This document shows positions 23,704 to 31,279 of a stretch of DNA of 31,279 nt, piece by piece (within the stretch, counting starts at the first letter, position 1; each line of letters opens with the position of its first letter). This DNA is from Bacteroidales bacterium. GTDB lineage: Bacteria; Bacteroidota; Bacteroidia; Bacteroidales; Bacteroidaceae. The notes below the pieces were generated by a model. That model saw only the letters and a list, made by a program, of their open reading frames with translations. It was not told the origin of the DNA and ran no database searches. The stretch spans positions 1-31,279 of the forward strand of contig SFIS01000034.1 in assembly GCA_004555245.1 (NCBI GenBank), in the 5' to 3' direction. Both the position numbers and the translations under genes were made by a program.

Positions 23704-24528
23704 ATGAAGAAATCTGTTTCTGAATTGCTGGGCCGGAAGGGTGTGCTCCCCGTGAGTATGCTCACAGCGTATGACTATCACACTGCGCGTGTCATCGACG
23801 AGGCCGGCATAGATATGATACTTGTAGGCGATTCGTTGGGGAATGTCATGTTGGGATACGAGAACACGCTTGCCGTCACTGTTGAGGATATGATACATCA
23901 TGGTAAGGCGGTCTGCCGCGGTGCGAAAGACGCGTTTGTCGTCATCGACATGCCTTTCATGTCATATCAGACATCTGTCCGCGATGCTGTCGCCAATGCA
24001 GGCAGGATAATGAAGGAGACGAACTGTCAGGCGGTGAAGCTCGAGGGCGGCGCTGATTATGCCGACCGTATCAGGGCTATTGTAAGTGCGGGCATCCCCG
24101 TCGTGGCGCACATCGGACTGACGCCGCAGTCGTTCAATGTGCTGGGCGGCTACAGGGTGCAGGGCAAGACCGCTGACAGTGCGCGCCGTCTCGTCGCCGA
24201 TGCCGATGCCGTGGCAGAAGCTGGGGCGTTCGCCGTCACATTGGAGTGTGTGCCGGAGCCCGTGGCGAAGGTGATTACTGGGCGGATTGCACCGCTGACG
24301 ATAGGAATCGGTGCAGGGCGTTACTGCGACGGACAGGTGCTTGTCTATCAGGACATGCTGGGCTACACCGGCGGCTTCACGCCGAAATTTGTGAAACGCT
24401 ACGCCAATCTGCACGACACAATGCTTGAGGCGTTCAGACAGTACAAGAGCGAGTGTGAGCAGCGAGTCTTCCCCGGTGACCCTTATGTCTTCACTGCCGG
24501 CGACGATGTGCTTGACGCATTGTATTGA
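23704..24528 (+). CDS. panB: 3-methyl-2-oxobutanoate hydroxymethyltransferase
   Basis: PanB adds a hydroxymethyl group from methylenetetrahydrofolate to 2-oxoisovalerate, giving ketopantoate, the first step of pantothenate synthesis. The protein has the full TIM-barrel motif set: SMLTAYDYHTARVIDEAG, MILVGDSLGNVMLGYENTL, DMPFMSYQ, VKLEGG, VVAHIGLTPQS with GGYRVQG, ECVPEPVAK, GIGAGRYCDGQVLV and the GGFTPKFVKRYA end region. The ATG at 23704 aligns with E. coli PanB; an ATG at 23683 would add seven residues. At 274 residues it is full length. It opens the pan-coa cluster, with panC 40 bases downstream. Confidence 0.96.
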   Translation: MKKSVSELLGRKGVLPVSMLTAYDYHTARVIDEAGIDMILVGDSLGNVMLGYENTLAVTVEDMIHHGKAVCRGAKDAFVVIDMPFMSYQTSVRDAVANAGRIMKETNCQAVKLEGGADYADRIRAIVSAGIPVVAHIGLTPQSFNVLGGYRVQGKTADSARRLVADADAVAEAGAFAVTLECVPEPVAKVITGRIAPLTIGIGAGRYCDGQVLVYQDMLGYTGGFTPKFVKRYANLHDTMLEAFRQYKSECEQRVFPGDPYVFTAGDDVLDALY

Positions 24529-24568
24529 ACGAGTCTGCTAAAAACAAACCATACATATTTAAAAATAT

Positions 24569-25420
24569 ATGCAAGTAGTAAAAACCGTAAAAGAGGTAAG
24601 AGATATAGTGTCGGGCTGGAAGCGCGAAGGCCTTTCCGTCGGTCTTGTCCCGACGATGGGCTATCTTCACGAGGGGCACCGCAGCCTTATAGAGAAGTCG
24701 GTGTCGGAGAACGACCGCACCGTGGTGTCGGTCTTTGTCAATCCAATACAGTTCGGTCCGTCAGAAGACCTGGCGTCTTATCCCCGCGACCTCCAGCGTG
24801 ACATGGACGTTGTGGGCAGTGCCGGCGGCGACCTGATTTTCCATCCCGAGCCTTCGGAGATGTACCCCGGACATTTTACGTCTTTCATCGACACTTCCGA
24901 GACGACGGAACTGCTTTGCGGTGCCGTGCGTCCCGGACATTTCCGCGGCGTATGCACCGTTGTCGGCAAGCTGTTCAACATCGTGATGCCTGAGCGTGCG
25001 TATTTCGGACAGAAAGACGCCCAGCAGCTCGCCACGATTCGCCGTTTCGTCCGCGACCTGAATTTCAACGTTCAGATTGTGGCTTGCCCCATCGTCCGTG
25101 AGAGCGACGGTCTGGCGAAGTCAAGCCGCAACACCTACCTCAGCGCCGACGAACGGCAGGCGGCACTCGTCCTCTCGCAGAGTCTGCAGAAGGGCAAGGC
25201 GCTCATAGATGCCGGCGAGCGCGACGCCGCAGCGGTGAAAGAAGCCATACGCGCCCATCTCCTCACCCAGCCGCTTGCCCGCATCGACTATGTAGAGGTT
25301 GTGGACAATGAGAACATCCGGCGTGTGGAGCGAATCTCCGGCTCGACACTTGTCGCCATCGCCGTCTATATAGGCAAGACACGTCTCATCGACAATTTCA
25401 TTGCAGAGGTTCAGGATTGA
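24569..25420 (+). CDS. panC: Pantothenate synthetase (pantoate--beta-alanine ligase)
   Basis: PanC joins pantoate and beta-alanine through a pantoyl-adenylate, using ATP. The nucleotidyltransferase signatures are VPTMGYLHEGHRSL with H34 and H37, then VVSVFVNPIQFGPSEDL. FGQKDAQQLATIRRFVRDL, the KSSRNTYLS loop (positions equivalent to the KMSKS site) and the C-terminal dimer domain follow. Length is 283 residues, typical. panD begins only 6 bases after its stop, so the two are co-transcribed and probably translationally coupled. Confidence 0.97.
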   Translation: MQVVKTVKEVRDIVSGWKREGLSVGLVPTMGYLHEGHRSLIEKSVSENDRTVVSVFVNPIQFGPSEDLASYPRDLQRDMDVVGSAGGDLIFHPEPSEMYPGHFTSFIDTSETTELLCGAVRPGHFRGVCTVVGKLFNIVMPERAYFGQKDAQQLATIRRFVRDLNFNVQIVACPIVRESDGLAKSSRNTYLSADERQAALVLSQSLQKGKALIDAGERDAAAVKEAIRAHLLTQPLARIDYVEVVDNENIRRVERISGSTLVAIAVYIGKTRLIDNFIAEVQD

Positions 25421-25426
25421 AGGTTT

Positions 25427-25816
25427 ATGGAAATAACAATGTTAAAGTCGAAAATCCATCGTGCCGTTGTCACACAGGCTGATCTGGATTATGTCGGCAG
25501 CGTGACAATAGACACGTCACTGCTCGAAGAGGCAGGCATCCTCGAATACGAGAAGGTGCAGATAGTCGATATCAACAACGGCAACCGTTTCGAGACCTAC
25601 ACCATAGCCGGCGAGCGGGGCTCCGGCATCATCTGCCTCAACGGTGCGGCGGCAAAGTGTGTCGAGGTGGGCGACAAGGTTATCATCATGGCCTATGCCG
25701 CCATGACGCCCGCCGAGGCGCAGCATCACACGCCCGCCGTGCTGTTTGTCGATGAGGAGAACCGTCTCGTCCGCAAGGCTTCGTACGAGAAGCACGGCCT
25801 GCTCTGCGACCAGTAG
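25427..25816 (+). CDS. panD: Aspartate 1-decarboxylase proenzyme
   Basis: PanD makes beta-alanine from aspartate. It is a pyruvoyl enzyme formed by self-cleavage between Gly24 and Ser25. The start used here gives YVGS with Ser25, the same register as E. coli (MxxTML...HRxxVTxADL), which supports the ATG at 25427 over the ATG at 25439. Later conserved parts are NGNRFETYTIAGERGSG and CLNGAAAKCVEVGDKVIIMAYA. At 129 residues it is full length. It supplies the beta-alanine used by PanC, encoded immediately upstream. coaBC follows after 52 bases. Confidence 0.97.
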   Translation: MEITMLKSKIHRAVVTQADLDYVGSVTIDTSLLEEAGILEYEKVQIVDINNGNRFETYTIAGERGSGIICLNGAAAKCVEVGDKVIIMAYAAMTPAEAQHHTPAVLFVDEENRLVRKASYEKHGLLCDQ

Positions 25817-25868
25817 CCTATTATTTTCATCCCCTACCGTCAAACCCCAATATCCAATCCCTATCCCC

Positions 25869-27068
25869 ATGCTGAACGGAAAGACAATCGTCGTTGGCGT
25901 GACAGGCAGCATCGCTGCCTACAAGACGGCAAACCTCGTCTCCATGCTCGTGAAGCAGCGTGCCGACGTGCATGTGATAATGACCCGCAACGCCTGCAAC
26001 TTCATCACCCCCACGACATTCGAGACGCTCACCCGGCATAAGTGTCTCGTAGATACCTTCGACCGCAACTTCGAGTTTCAGGTAGAGCATGTCGCACTCG
26101 CCAAGCGTGCTGACCTCTTCATCATAGCCCCTGCCACAGCCAATGTCATAGGCAAGCTCTCAGCTGGCATCTGCGACGACATGCTCACAACCACCGTCTT
26201 CGCCACTAAAGTTCCCGTGCTCCTCGCCCCTGCCATGAACACGGCGATGTGGGAGAACCCGGTTCTTCAGGACAACCTGCAGAAGCTGCGCCGCTACGGC
26301 TATCGTATCATACAGCCCGCAACTGGACGGCTTGCGTGCGGAGACACCGGCAGCGGCAAGATGCCGTCAGAAGACATCCTTATGCAGCATATCCTGCTGA
26401 ACCTCGTCAGCAATAAAGACATGGCGGGCAGGCGCGTCCTTGTCACCGCCGGACCCACCTGCGAGGATATAGACCCCGTGCGCTATATCACCAACCGTTC
26501 GTCGGGCAAGATGGGATATGCCGTTGCGAAGATGGCGGTGATGCGGGGCGCCGAGGTGACGCTGGTCTCCGGACCTGTCGGTGTAGAGCCTTTCACAAAC
26601 ATATCCGTCGTGCCGGTCAGAAGTGCGGCAGAGATGTTCCGGGCCGTCACCGCTGTCGCTCCAGAACACGACATCATCGTGATGTGCAGTGCCGTGGCGG
26701 ACTACACTCCCGCCAGCTGTGCCGACCATAAACTGAAGAAAAGCGACGCCGACCTCTCCATCCCCCTTGTGCGCACCAAAGACATACTGAAGCATCTCGG
26801 AGAACACAAGAGGGTGGGGCAGACCCTTGTGGGATTCTCCATGGAGACGGACAATCTAATAGAGAACTCGAGACAGAAGCTGCTGAAGAAAGGTGCGGAC
26901 ATCATCTGCGCCAACTCTCTCAACGGCTCGCAGACGGGCTTCGCCGCCGACACGAACATGGTGACACTCATCACACGCCACGGGGAAAGAGAACTGCCGT
27001 TGTGTTCGAAAGAGGAGACGGCGGACATGATTCTCTCTTTCATACTCGAATACGGGGCGAAGGCGTAG
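25869..27068 (+). CDS. coaBC: Bifunctional phosphopantothenoylcysteine synthetase/decarboxylase
   Basis: CoaBC (Dfp) couples 4'-phosphopantothenate to cysteine and then decarboxylates the product to 4'-phosphopantetheine. The N-terminal flavin-dependent CoaC domain (about 1-185) shows VGVTGSIAAYKTANL, the histidine of EHVALAKRAD, the IIAPATANVIGKLSAGICDD block, PAMNTAMW and a CGDTGSGKMPS loop. The CoaB domain (from about 190) shows VLVTAGPTCEDIDPVRYITN, RSSGKMGYAVA, MCSAVADYTP and LKKS. The ATG at 25869 starts MLNGKTIVVGVTG as expected. A longer in-frame extension into panD is rejected. Length is 399 residues. Confidence 0.96.
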   Translation: MLNGKTIVVGVTGSIAAYKTANLVSMLVKQRADVHVIMTRNACNFITPTTFETLTRHKCLVDTFDRNFEFQVEHVALAKRADLFIIAPATANVIGKLSAGICDDMLTTTVFATKVPVLLAPAMNTAMWENPVLQDNLQKLRRYGYRIIQPATGRLACGDTGSGKMPSEDILMQHILLNLVSNKDMAGRRVLVTAGPTCEDIDPVRYITNRSSGKMGYAVAKMAVMRGAEVTLVSGPVGVEPFTNISVVPVRSAAEMFRAVTAVAPEHDIIVMCSAVADYTPASCADHKLKKSDADLSIPLVRTKDILKHLGEHKRVGQTLVGFSMETDNLIENSRQKLLKKGADIICANSLNGSQTGFAADTNMVTLITRHGERELPLCSKEETADMILSFILEYGAKA

Positions 27069-27119
27069 AGCGCCGCACACAATGTTTCCCGCCTCCGCTT
27101 TACATCCTTGGACAAAAAT

Positions 27120-27899
27120 ATGTATCTTCTTATTGATTTAGGCAATTCCACCGTAGTCTGCGCCTTGGCGGACGATGCCGGTGCTGTAGCGGCGACATGG
27201 AGGTTCAAGACGGCAAAGGACGCTACCGCGGCATTTTTCGCGGAGAACCTTTCAGAGGGTCTGTCGCAGTATGCATCAGCCATCGCGCCGTTCAGACATG
27301 TCGTAGTGTCGTCTGTCGTTCCCGAGCTTGACGCTGTCCTCTCGTCCGCCGTCGAAGAGGTGTGCGGGCAGAAGCCGCATTTCTTCTCTCTCGCCGACGC
27401 TTCTGCCGTCATGCCGCTTGATGTCGAGGCTCCGCATAAGGTTGGCAACGACCGTGTCGCCGATGCGTTGGGTGTCGTCGCTTGCTACAAGCTGCCCGCC
27501 ATCGTCTTCGATATGGGCACGGCAACCACTGTCGGTGTGATAGACGCCCGTGGTGTCTTCAGGGGAGGCATGATTATCCCCGGCGTGAAGACATCCCTCG
27601 CGGCGTTGAGCCGGCGCGCCTCACAGCTGCCCGTCGTGGATGCAGCACCTCCGTCTGACATCATAGGGAGAAACACCGCAGAGTGTATGCAGAGCGGCAT
27701 CGTCTATGGCACGGCGGCAATGATTGACGGCATCATCGACCGCCTTTCCTCTTCCGCAGTCGCACCCGCCACGGTAGTGGCTACGGGAGGCATGGCGCAG
27801 GCCATCGTCCCCCACTGCGTTCACGACATCGTCTATGACAGACACCTGCAGTTCAAGGGCATACTCTATTCCTTGCGGCTGACAAGACAGCCGTCGTAA
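27120..27899 (+). CDS. coaX: Type III pantothenate kinase
   Basis: CoaX phosphorylates pantothenate, the first step from vitamin B5 to coenzyme A. It is not feedback-inhibited by CoA, unlike the CoaA type, and needs a monovalent cation. The ASKHA-fold motifs are the phosphate-1 loop LIDLGNSTV (residue 4 onward), PHKVGNDRVADALG, the IVFDMGTATTVGVID phosphate-2 block, and GGMIIPGVKTSLAAL. A GTAAMIDGII segment and the ATGGMAQAI end motif follow. The ATG at 27120 is preferred over a TTG at 27108. It lies 51 bases after coaBC and 14 bases before the DUF2520 gene. Confidence 0.95.
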   Translation: MYLLIDLGNSTVVCALADDAGAVAATWRFKTAKDATAAFFAENLSEGLSQYASAIAPFRHVVVSSVVPELDAVLSSAVEEVCGQKPHFFSLADASAVMPLDVEAPHKVGNDRVADALGVVACYKLPAIVFDMGTATTVGVIDARGVFRGGMIIPGVKTSLAALSRRASQLPVVDAAPPSDIIGRNTAECMQSGIVYGTAAMIDGIIDRLSSSAVAPATVVATGGMAQAIVPHCVHDIVYDRHLQFKGILYSLRLTRQPS

Positions 27900-27913
27900 A
27901 AAGCACACTGCCT

Positions 27914-28687
27914 ATGCGAATCGTTATGATAGGTTCTGGCAATCTTGCCACGCAGCTCTCGCTCGCCCTGAAGACGGTAGGCGAGGATGTGCTGCAAGTG
28001 TTCAGTCCTACGCCAAACCATGCCATGAGGCTCGCCGCCCTTCTGGGTTGCGAGGCAGTGACATCCATCTCCGATGTTGCTGGTGATGCCGACATGTATG
28101 TCATCTCCGTCAGAGACGACGCCGTATGTAACGTGGCGCGCAGCCTCCGTGTGCATAATGCTGACAGTGTTGTAGTGCATACAGCCGGCAGCGTCCCGCT
28201 GTCAGCCCTCGACGGCAGTTTGCCGCACACGGCGGTGCTCTACCCGATGCAGACATTCTCGCGCGAGAGACGGGTTGACTTCCGCCGTGTGCCGTGTTTC
28301 GTCGAGGCGTCCGACCCTTATGCAATGTCTATCGTGGATTCTCTCGCCCGCCGCCTCTCCGACACCGTGGTAGAGGCAGACAGTGCCCGCCGCCGCAAGC
28401 TACACCTCGCTGCCGTCTTTGCCTGCAATATGTCAAACCACTGCTACAGGCTTGCAGAGCGTATTGTTGAAGACGAGGGGTTCAGCTTCCGTCTCTTCGC
28501 CCCGCTCATTGAAGAGACGGCGAAGAAGATAAGATGTATGTCGCCGCGCCAGGCGCAGACGGGACCGATGGTGCGCAACGACGTTTCCGTGATGAACGCA
28601 CAGTTAGAGATGCTCGACGACCCGTATATGCGGGACATCTACCGCCTCATGGCTGAGAGTATCTACAGGGACAGCAGGGAAGGATGA
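27914..28687 (+). CDS. Rossmann-like / DUF2520 domain oxidoreductase, candidate ketopantoate reductase
   Basis: The protein has an N-terminal dinucleotide-binding Rossmann domain (RIVMIGSGNLATQLS, about 1-120) with the HTAGSVPLSAL and YPMQTFSRER segments. The C-terminal all-helical DUF2520 domain (about 125-257) contains the KLHLAAVFACNMSNHCYRLA and GPMVRND motifs. This fold is related to 6-phosphogluconate dehydrogenase and PanE. Enzymatic activity is not established for the family as far as I know. It is the last gene of a cluster that encodes PanB, PanC, PanD, CoaBC and CoaX but no PanE, and it starts 14 bases after coaX. Ketopantoate reduction is therefore a sensible guess. IlvC elsewhere in the genome could also do that step. 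A 257-residue length is normal. Confidence 0.9.
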   Translation: MRIVMIGSGNLATQLSLALKTVGEDVLQVFSPTPNHAMRLAALLGCEAVTSISDVAGDADMYVISVRDDAVCNVARSLRVHNADSVVVHTAGSVPLSALDGSLPHTAVLYPMQTFSRERRVDFRRVPCFVEASDPYAMSIVDSLARRLSDTVVEADSARRRKLHLAAVFACNMSNHCYRLAERIVEDEGFSFRLFAPLIEETAKKIRCMSPRQAQTGPMVRNDVSVMNAQLEMLDDPYMRDIYRLMAESIYRDSREG

Positions 28688-28721
28688 CACTGACCCCACC
28701 GAAGTCACTCTGCCCACCCCT

Positions 28722-28984
28722 CATGTTGCATTGTTTCGGTATGGACATTCAGCACATACCGCCTTGGCGTCTTTATCCACTTGTCCGATACTGAGACAAA
28801 TCTGAAGAAAAACGCTTTTGACGTGACTGTCTGCTTTTGAGCCGAACGTCTTAATGTCAAACCTCTCCATGAAGAATTTACAGAAAGCTGCGTATAAGTG
28901 TAGTAAACAGAAGAAACACGTTGTTTTCGCCCATGAAGGATTTTGGATGCCTGTCCCATCTGAATCCATTGTTCCACAAACGAT
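28722..28984 (-). pseudogene. Degenerate C-terminal remnant of an IS1380-like transposase
   Basis: Reading the minus strand, three frames in turn give transposase-like segments. The first, from 28984, is NNGFRWDRHPKSFMGENNVF followed by LLFTTLIRSFL and a stop. The next is CKFFMERFDIKTFGSKADSH, and the last is KAFFFRFVSVSDKWIKTPRR followed by YVLNVHTE. Together they resemble the end of IS1380-family transposases (FRFISVPGKWV...RQ...LNLYT). Frameshifts lie near 28880 and 28815. The rest of the gene is gone and no terminal inverted repeats are evident. The remnant ends at the lacI start codon, so it forms the whole space between the DUF2520 gene and lacI. The family assignment comes from memory of conserved patterns and is moderate. 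Confidence 0.6.
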
Positions 28985-29995
28985 ATGAAACATACAACTA
29001 TTATCGATATAGCCAAAGAACTGGGTATATCCAAAAGCACGGTATCAAGGGCATTGTCGGGCGACACGCACAACGTGAAGCCTGAAACGATGAGGCTTAT
29101 CAACGAGACTGCCGCCCGTATGGGATATCAGCGCAATGAATTGGCAGTCAACCTGCGACGCCGGAGTTCACGAAATATCGGTATCATCATTCCGGAAATT
29201 GTCACCTCGTTCTTCATGAACTTCATCCAGCATGCGCAGAAAGAACTGCGCCAACACGGCTATCGCACTATCATTGCAGTGTCAAACGAAGACCCTGTGC
29301 AAGAGGCTGAGAACCTGGTGATGTTTCAGCAGTGTCGCGTGGAGGGAATCCTTATGAGCGTATGCCATAAGGACAGAAACTCTAATATATATAAAGATGT
29401 GATGAACCATGGAATACCTATTGTATTCTTTGACAGGAAGGTGGAGGGGACAGACGCTTCTACGGTGTGCATCGACGATTATCTGATGGCATTCTTCATT
29501 GTAGAGAGAATGATAAGGAGCGGATGCCGCAAGATTGTGCATCTGGCTGGTCCTGACCACATCAGCAACGGATATGACCGCCACCGCGGCTACAAAGAGG
29601 CTCTTGAGAAATTCTCCATTCCATACGACAAACGGTATGTCATCCAAGGAGGATTGAGTGCAGAAGAAGGTGCTGCCGCCATGGAAGAGTTTATGTCGCA
29701 AGGACTGGACTTTGACGGACTGTTCGGATTTACTGAAACATCGACATTAGGAGCCAAGAGCACGCTGCAGAAGATGAATTGCCGCATACCCGAAGATGTG
29801 TCGCTATGCTGCATCTCGGGCACAACGTTATGCACACTCGTACATCCGACGGTAACGGCAGTGGAACAGCCAGTCGTAGAAATGGCCACTCTCTCTTGCA
29901 GGTTGCTGCTCGGACAGATTGCCGACTCCAACGCTGCAAGAGAGAGTGTCATGCTAAGAGGCAACATAGTGGAAAGAGAGTCGTTCAGAACTTGA
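28985..29995 (+). CDS. LacI family transcriptional regulator
   Basis: This is a sugar-responsive repressor-type DNA-binding protein. The N-terminal helix-turn-helix (TIIDIAKELGISKSTVSRAL, about 4-24) and hinge helix region (GYQRNELAVNLRRRSS) are canonical. A periplasmic-binding-protein-like effector domain follows (about 60-336), with NIGIIIPEIV, GILMSVCHKD, IPIVFFDRKV and a late CCISGTT block. Length (336) is complete. Its end overlaps the end of the convergent outer-membrane protein gene by 11 bases. The likely targets are the outer-membrane protein and dehydrogenase genes beyond, though no operator is assigned. Its own promoter region consists of a transposase remnant with no clear TAnnTTTG box. 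Confidence 0.93.
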   Translation: MKHTTIIDIAKELGISKSTVSRALSGDTHNVKPETMRLINETAARMGYQRNELAVNLRRRSSRNIGIIIPEIVTSFFMNFIQHAQKELRQHGYRTIIAVSNEDPVQEAENLVMFQQCRVEGILMSVCHKDRNSNIYKDVMNHGIPIVFFDRKVEGTDASTVCIDDYLMAFFIVERMIRSGCRKIVHLAGPDHISNGYDRHRGYKEALEKFSIPYDKRYVIQGGLSAEEGAAAMEEFMSQGLDFDGLFGFTETSTLGAKSTLQKMNCRIPEDVSLCCISGTTLCTLVHPTVTAVEQPVVEMATLSCRLLLGQIADSNAARESVMLRGNIVERESFRT

Positions 29996-30791
29996 AGACT
30001 TGTGCGCCTATCTGGAAGAACGCCCTGTCCATGACAGGATTGAACACGGCACTGGCAAACACCGGGAGAGTATAGTTCTTGGTAATTTGTATGCGGTGCT
30101 CAGCCCTCAGTTGCAGATGAATGATTCCGGCCTTGTCGCTATAGAATGTGCTTGTGTCACCATTCTTACTTGCCAGGGTGAAAGTGCCGCCTACACTGGC
30201 ATCGAAACTCCAGTCATTGTCACGGAACACGGGATATTCAGCCGACACATAGCAAGAATAACGGTTTGCGCTATTGTCACTCCACCGGTCGCGTCCGAAA
30301 AGTATCGTTGACCAACTGAGGGTAAGCGGAAACCGGGGAGCGGCATCTGAAAAGCTGTAGCTCAGGATGCAGTCGAGGAAACGACCTGTCTTACGTGCCG
30401 AGTAGTTAAAGAACTCACGGTTGTTGTAGTCTGCCCCCGGCGAGAAATTGTATGTGTCCCACAACGCCAGTTTCCATCCGCCAGCCTTTATCTCACCGAA
30501 AAAGTTAAACTCCTTGTAGTCGCCCGAGGTGTTCGTGCCACCCCATAAACCCACTTTGAAATGGTCCGCCTTGTCGTGAATGGCAAGATCGGCACACATC
30601 ACCAGTCCGTCGCTCACTTCAATGCCTCGCCACAGGTGGTTGTTGGCTATCTCAAGGCCAAAATCCACGTAATCTCCCGCGTCGGTTCGTTGCTGTGCCT
30701 GGGCAGCAGTGCTACAAAGCACCGCTGCCAGACATCCTAAAACCAATCTAAAGTGAAGCTGAATCAATTTGTTGTTATCCTGAATGTTCAT
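29985..30791 (-). CDS. Predicted outer-membrane beta-barrel protein
   Basis: The 268-residue product has a signal peptide with a likely cut after AQA (residue about 33) and a short linker. A run of alternating polar and hydrophobic strands follows (DYVDFGLEIANNHLWRGIEV, FKVGLWGGTNTS, FNFFGEIKAGGWKLALWDTY and others). It ends in GAQVFKF, with the terminal aromatic residue typical of barrels inserted by the Bam complex. The opening strand pattern ...NNHLWRGIEVSDG recalls the TorF-like putative porins. Its start overlaps the upstream dehydrogenase stop by 4 bases (ATGA), so the two are translationally coupled. A nutrient uptake role is probable but not shown. Confidence 0.8.
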   Translation of the reverse strand: MNIQDNNKLIQLHFRLVLGCLAAVLCSTAAQAQQRTDAGDYVDFGLEIANNHLWRGIEVSDGLVMCADLAIHDKADHFKVGLWGGTNTSGDYKEFNFFGEIKAGGWKLALWDTYNFSPGADYNNREFFNYSARKTGRFLDCILSYSFSDAAPRFPLTLSWSTILFGRDRWSDNSANRYSCYVSAEYPVFRDNDWSFDASVGGTFTLASKNGDTSTFYSDKAGIIHLQLRAEHRIQITKNYTLPVFASAVFNPVMDRAFFQIGAQVFKF

Positions 30792-31279
30792 TGTATGTCA
30801 CTTTTTTCAAAGTCGATGATGACCTTCATGGTCGTGGCCTTGTTCTCGTCAATATACCTATATGCCTCGTCATACTGCTCGAAAGCAAAGCGGTTGGAAA
30901 TCAGCGGCTCAAGGTTTACAATGCCACGGCTGACATAATCAACTGCTGTAAGATAGTCCTCATGACGATACATCATCGTGCCTATGAGGCGAAGCTCGTG
31001 CTCACCGAGGTAGAACATGCTGAGTGCGGGGTCCTTGGCAAACACCGCCACAATCACGATGTCGCTTCCCTTCTCAATGGTTTCCATCAGCGAGCGCACA
31101 CTTGACTCCACGCCAGCCACCTCGAAGCCCACCTGATAGCCCTCGTCGCCGAACACTTCCTTAGCAGCGTCTTTCAGAGGCTTCTCCAACACATTGGCTG
31201 TATATTCAATGCCGCACTCCCTTGCCTTGGCAAGGCGCAAGTCGCTCACGTCGGTAATAAGCACCTTCTTGGCACCACG
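30788..31279 (-). CDS. Zinc-type alcohol/polyol dehydrogenase, C-terminal part (cut by window edge)
   Basis: This is a medium-chain dehydrogenase of the sorbitol, idonate or threonine dehydrogenase type. The visible 163 residues cover the second half of the NAD-binding Rossmann domain (GAKKVLITDVSDLRLAKARE, VGFEVAGVESSVRSLMETI, IVIVAVFAKDPALSMF) and the C-terminal catalytic lobe (ELRLIGTMMYRHEDYLTAVD, EPLISNRFAFEQYDEAYRYI). The zinc-binding N-terminal domain lies beyond the right edge. Substrate cannot be decided. Coupling to an outer-membrane barrel gene and a nearby LacI regulator points to sugar or polyol catabolism. Confidence 0.88.
   Translation of the reverse strand, partial: RGAKKVLITDVSDLRLAKARECGIEYTANVLEKPLKDAAKEVFGDEGYQVGFEVAGVESSVRSLMETIEKGSDIVIVAVFAKDPALSMFYLGEHELRLIGTMMYRHEDYLTAVDYVSRGIVNLEPLISNRFAFEQYDEAYRYIDENKATTMKVIIDFEKSDIQ

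Noticed and set aside
25746..25868. N-terminal extension of CoaBC overlapping panD
   Set aside because: The family N-terminus begins at MLNGKTIVVGVTG (25869). The extension is an out-of-frame reading of panD and the gap.
28705..29103. 132-codon minus-strand gene overlapping lacI
   Set aside because: Only its C-terminal part is transposase-like; the N-terminal part is antisense to the lacI helix-turn-helix region. It is better described as part of a frameshifted remnant.

Overview
The window looks like the chromosome of a Bacteroidales bacterium, most probably a GC-rich member of the Prevotella group. Supporting signs are Bacteroidota-type -7 promoter elements (TAnnTTTG), very weak Shine-Dalgarno sequences, a DUF4348 lipoprotein, a DUF2851 protein, grpE-dnaJ without dnaK, and a 29-residue AURKAIP1/COX24-type basic protein. 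No rRNA, tRNA or CRISPR array was found.

Positions 1-3250 are visibly more AT-rich than the rest and are accessory DNA. They hold an hsdS specificity gene that lacks its N-terminal helical repeat and reads toward the left edge, a divergently placed stand-alone tyrosine recombinase, and a promoter joined to the C-terminal remnant of an AlbA_2/HATPase-type ATP-binding regulator. The layout is that expected at one end of a phase-variable type I restriction-modification locus. The hsdM, hsdR and expressed hsdS genes would lie left of the window. A REP-like repeat pair (3321-3419) follows.

Positions 3650-10510 are housekeeping genes on the minus strand: a DUF4348 lipoprotein, murB, a PhnP-like metallo-hydrolase, a MATE transporter and a DUF2851 protein in one probable operon, then a secreted TlpA-like thioredoxin with its own terminator.

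Positions 10550-16835 run on the plus strand: pheS with a strong terminator, a YbiT-like ABC-F ATPase with one apparently dead nucleotide site, grpE, dnaJ and folC. Positions 17020-19720 run on the minus strand: HU, the 29-residue ribosome-associated protein, and RNase G. Then pyk (plus) converges on an Na/Pi cotransporter (minus).

Positions 23400-28690 are a compact plus-strand cluster for coenzyme A: panB, panC, panD, coaBC and coaX, ending in a Rossmann/DUF2520 protein that could fill the missing ketopantoate reductase step. A long, structured leader precedes panB.

Positions 28720-31279 hold a frameshifted IS1380-like transposase remnant that abuts a LacI-family regulator. The regulator converges on an outer-membrane beta-barrel gene that is translationally coupled to a zinc-type alcohol/polyol dehydrogenase cut by the right edge. 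This is probably a small sugar or polyol locus.
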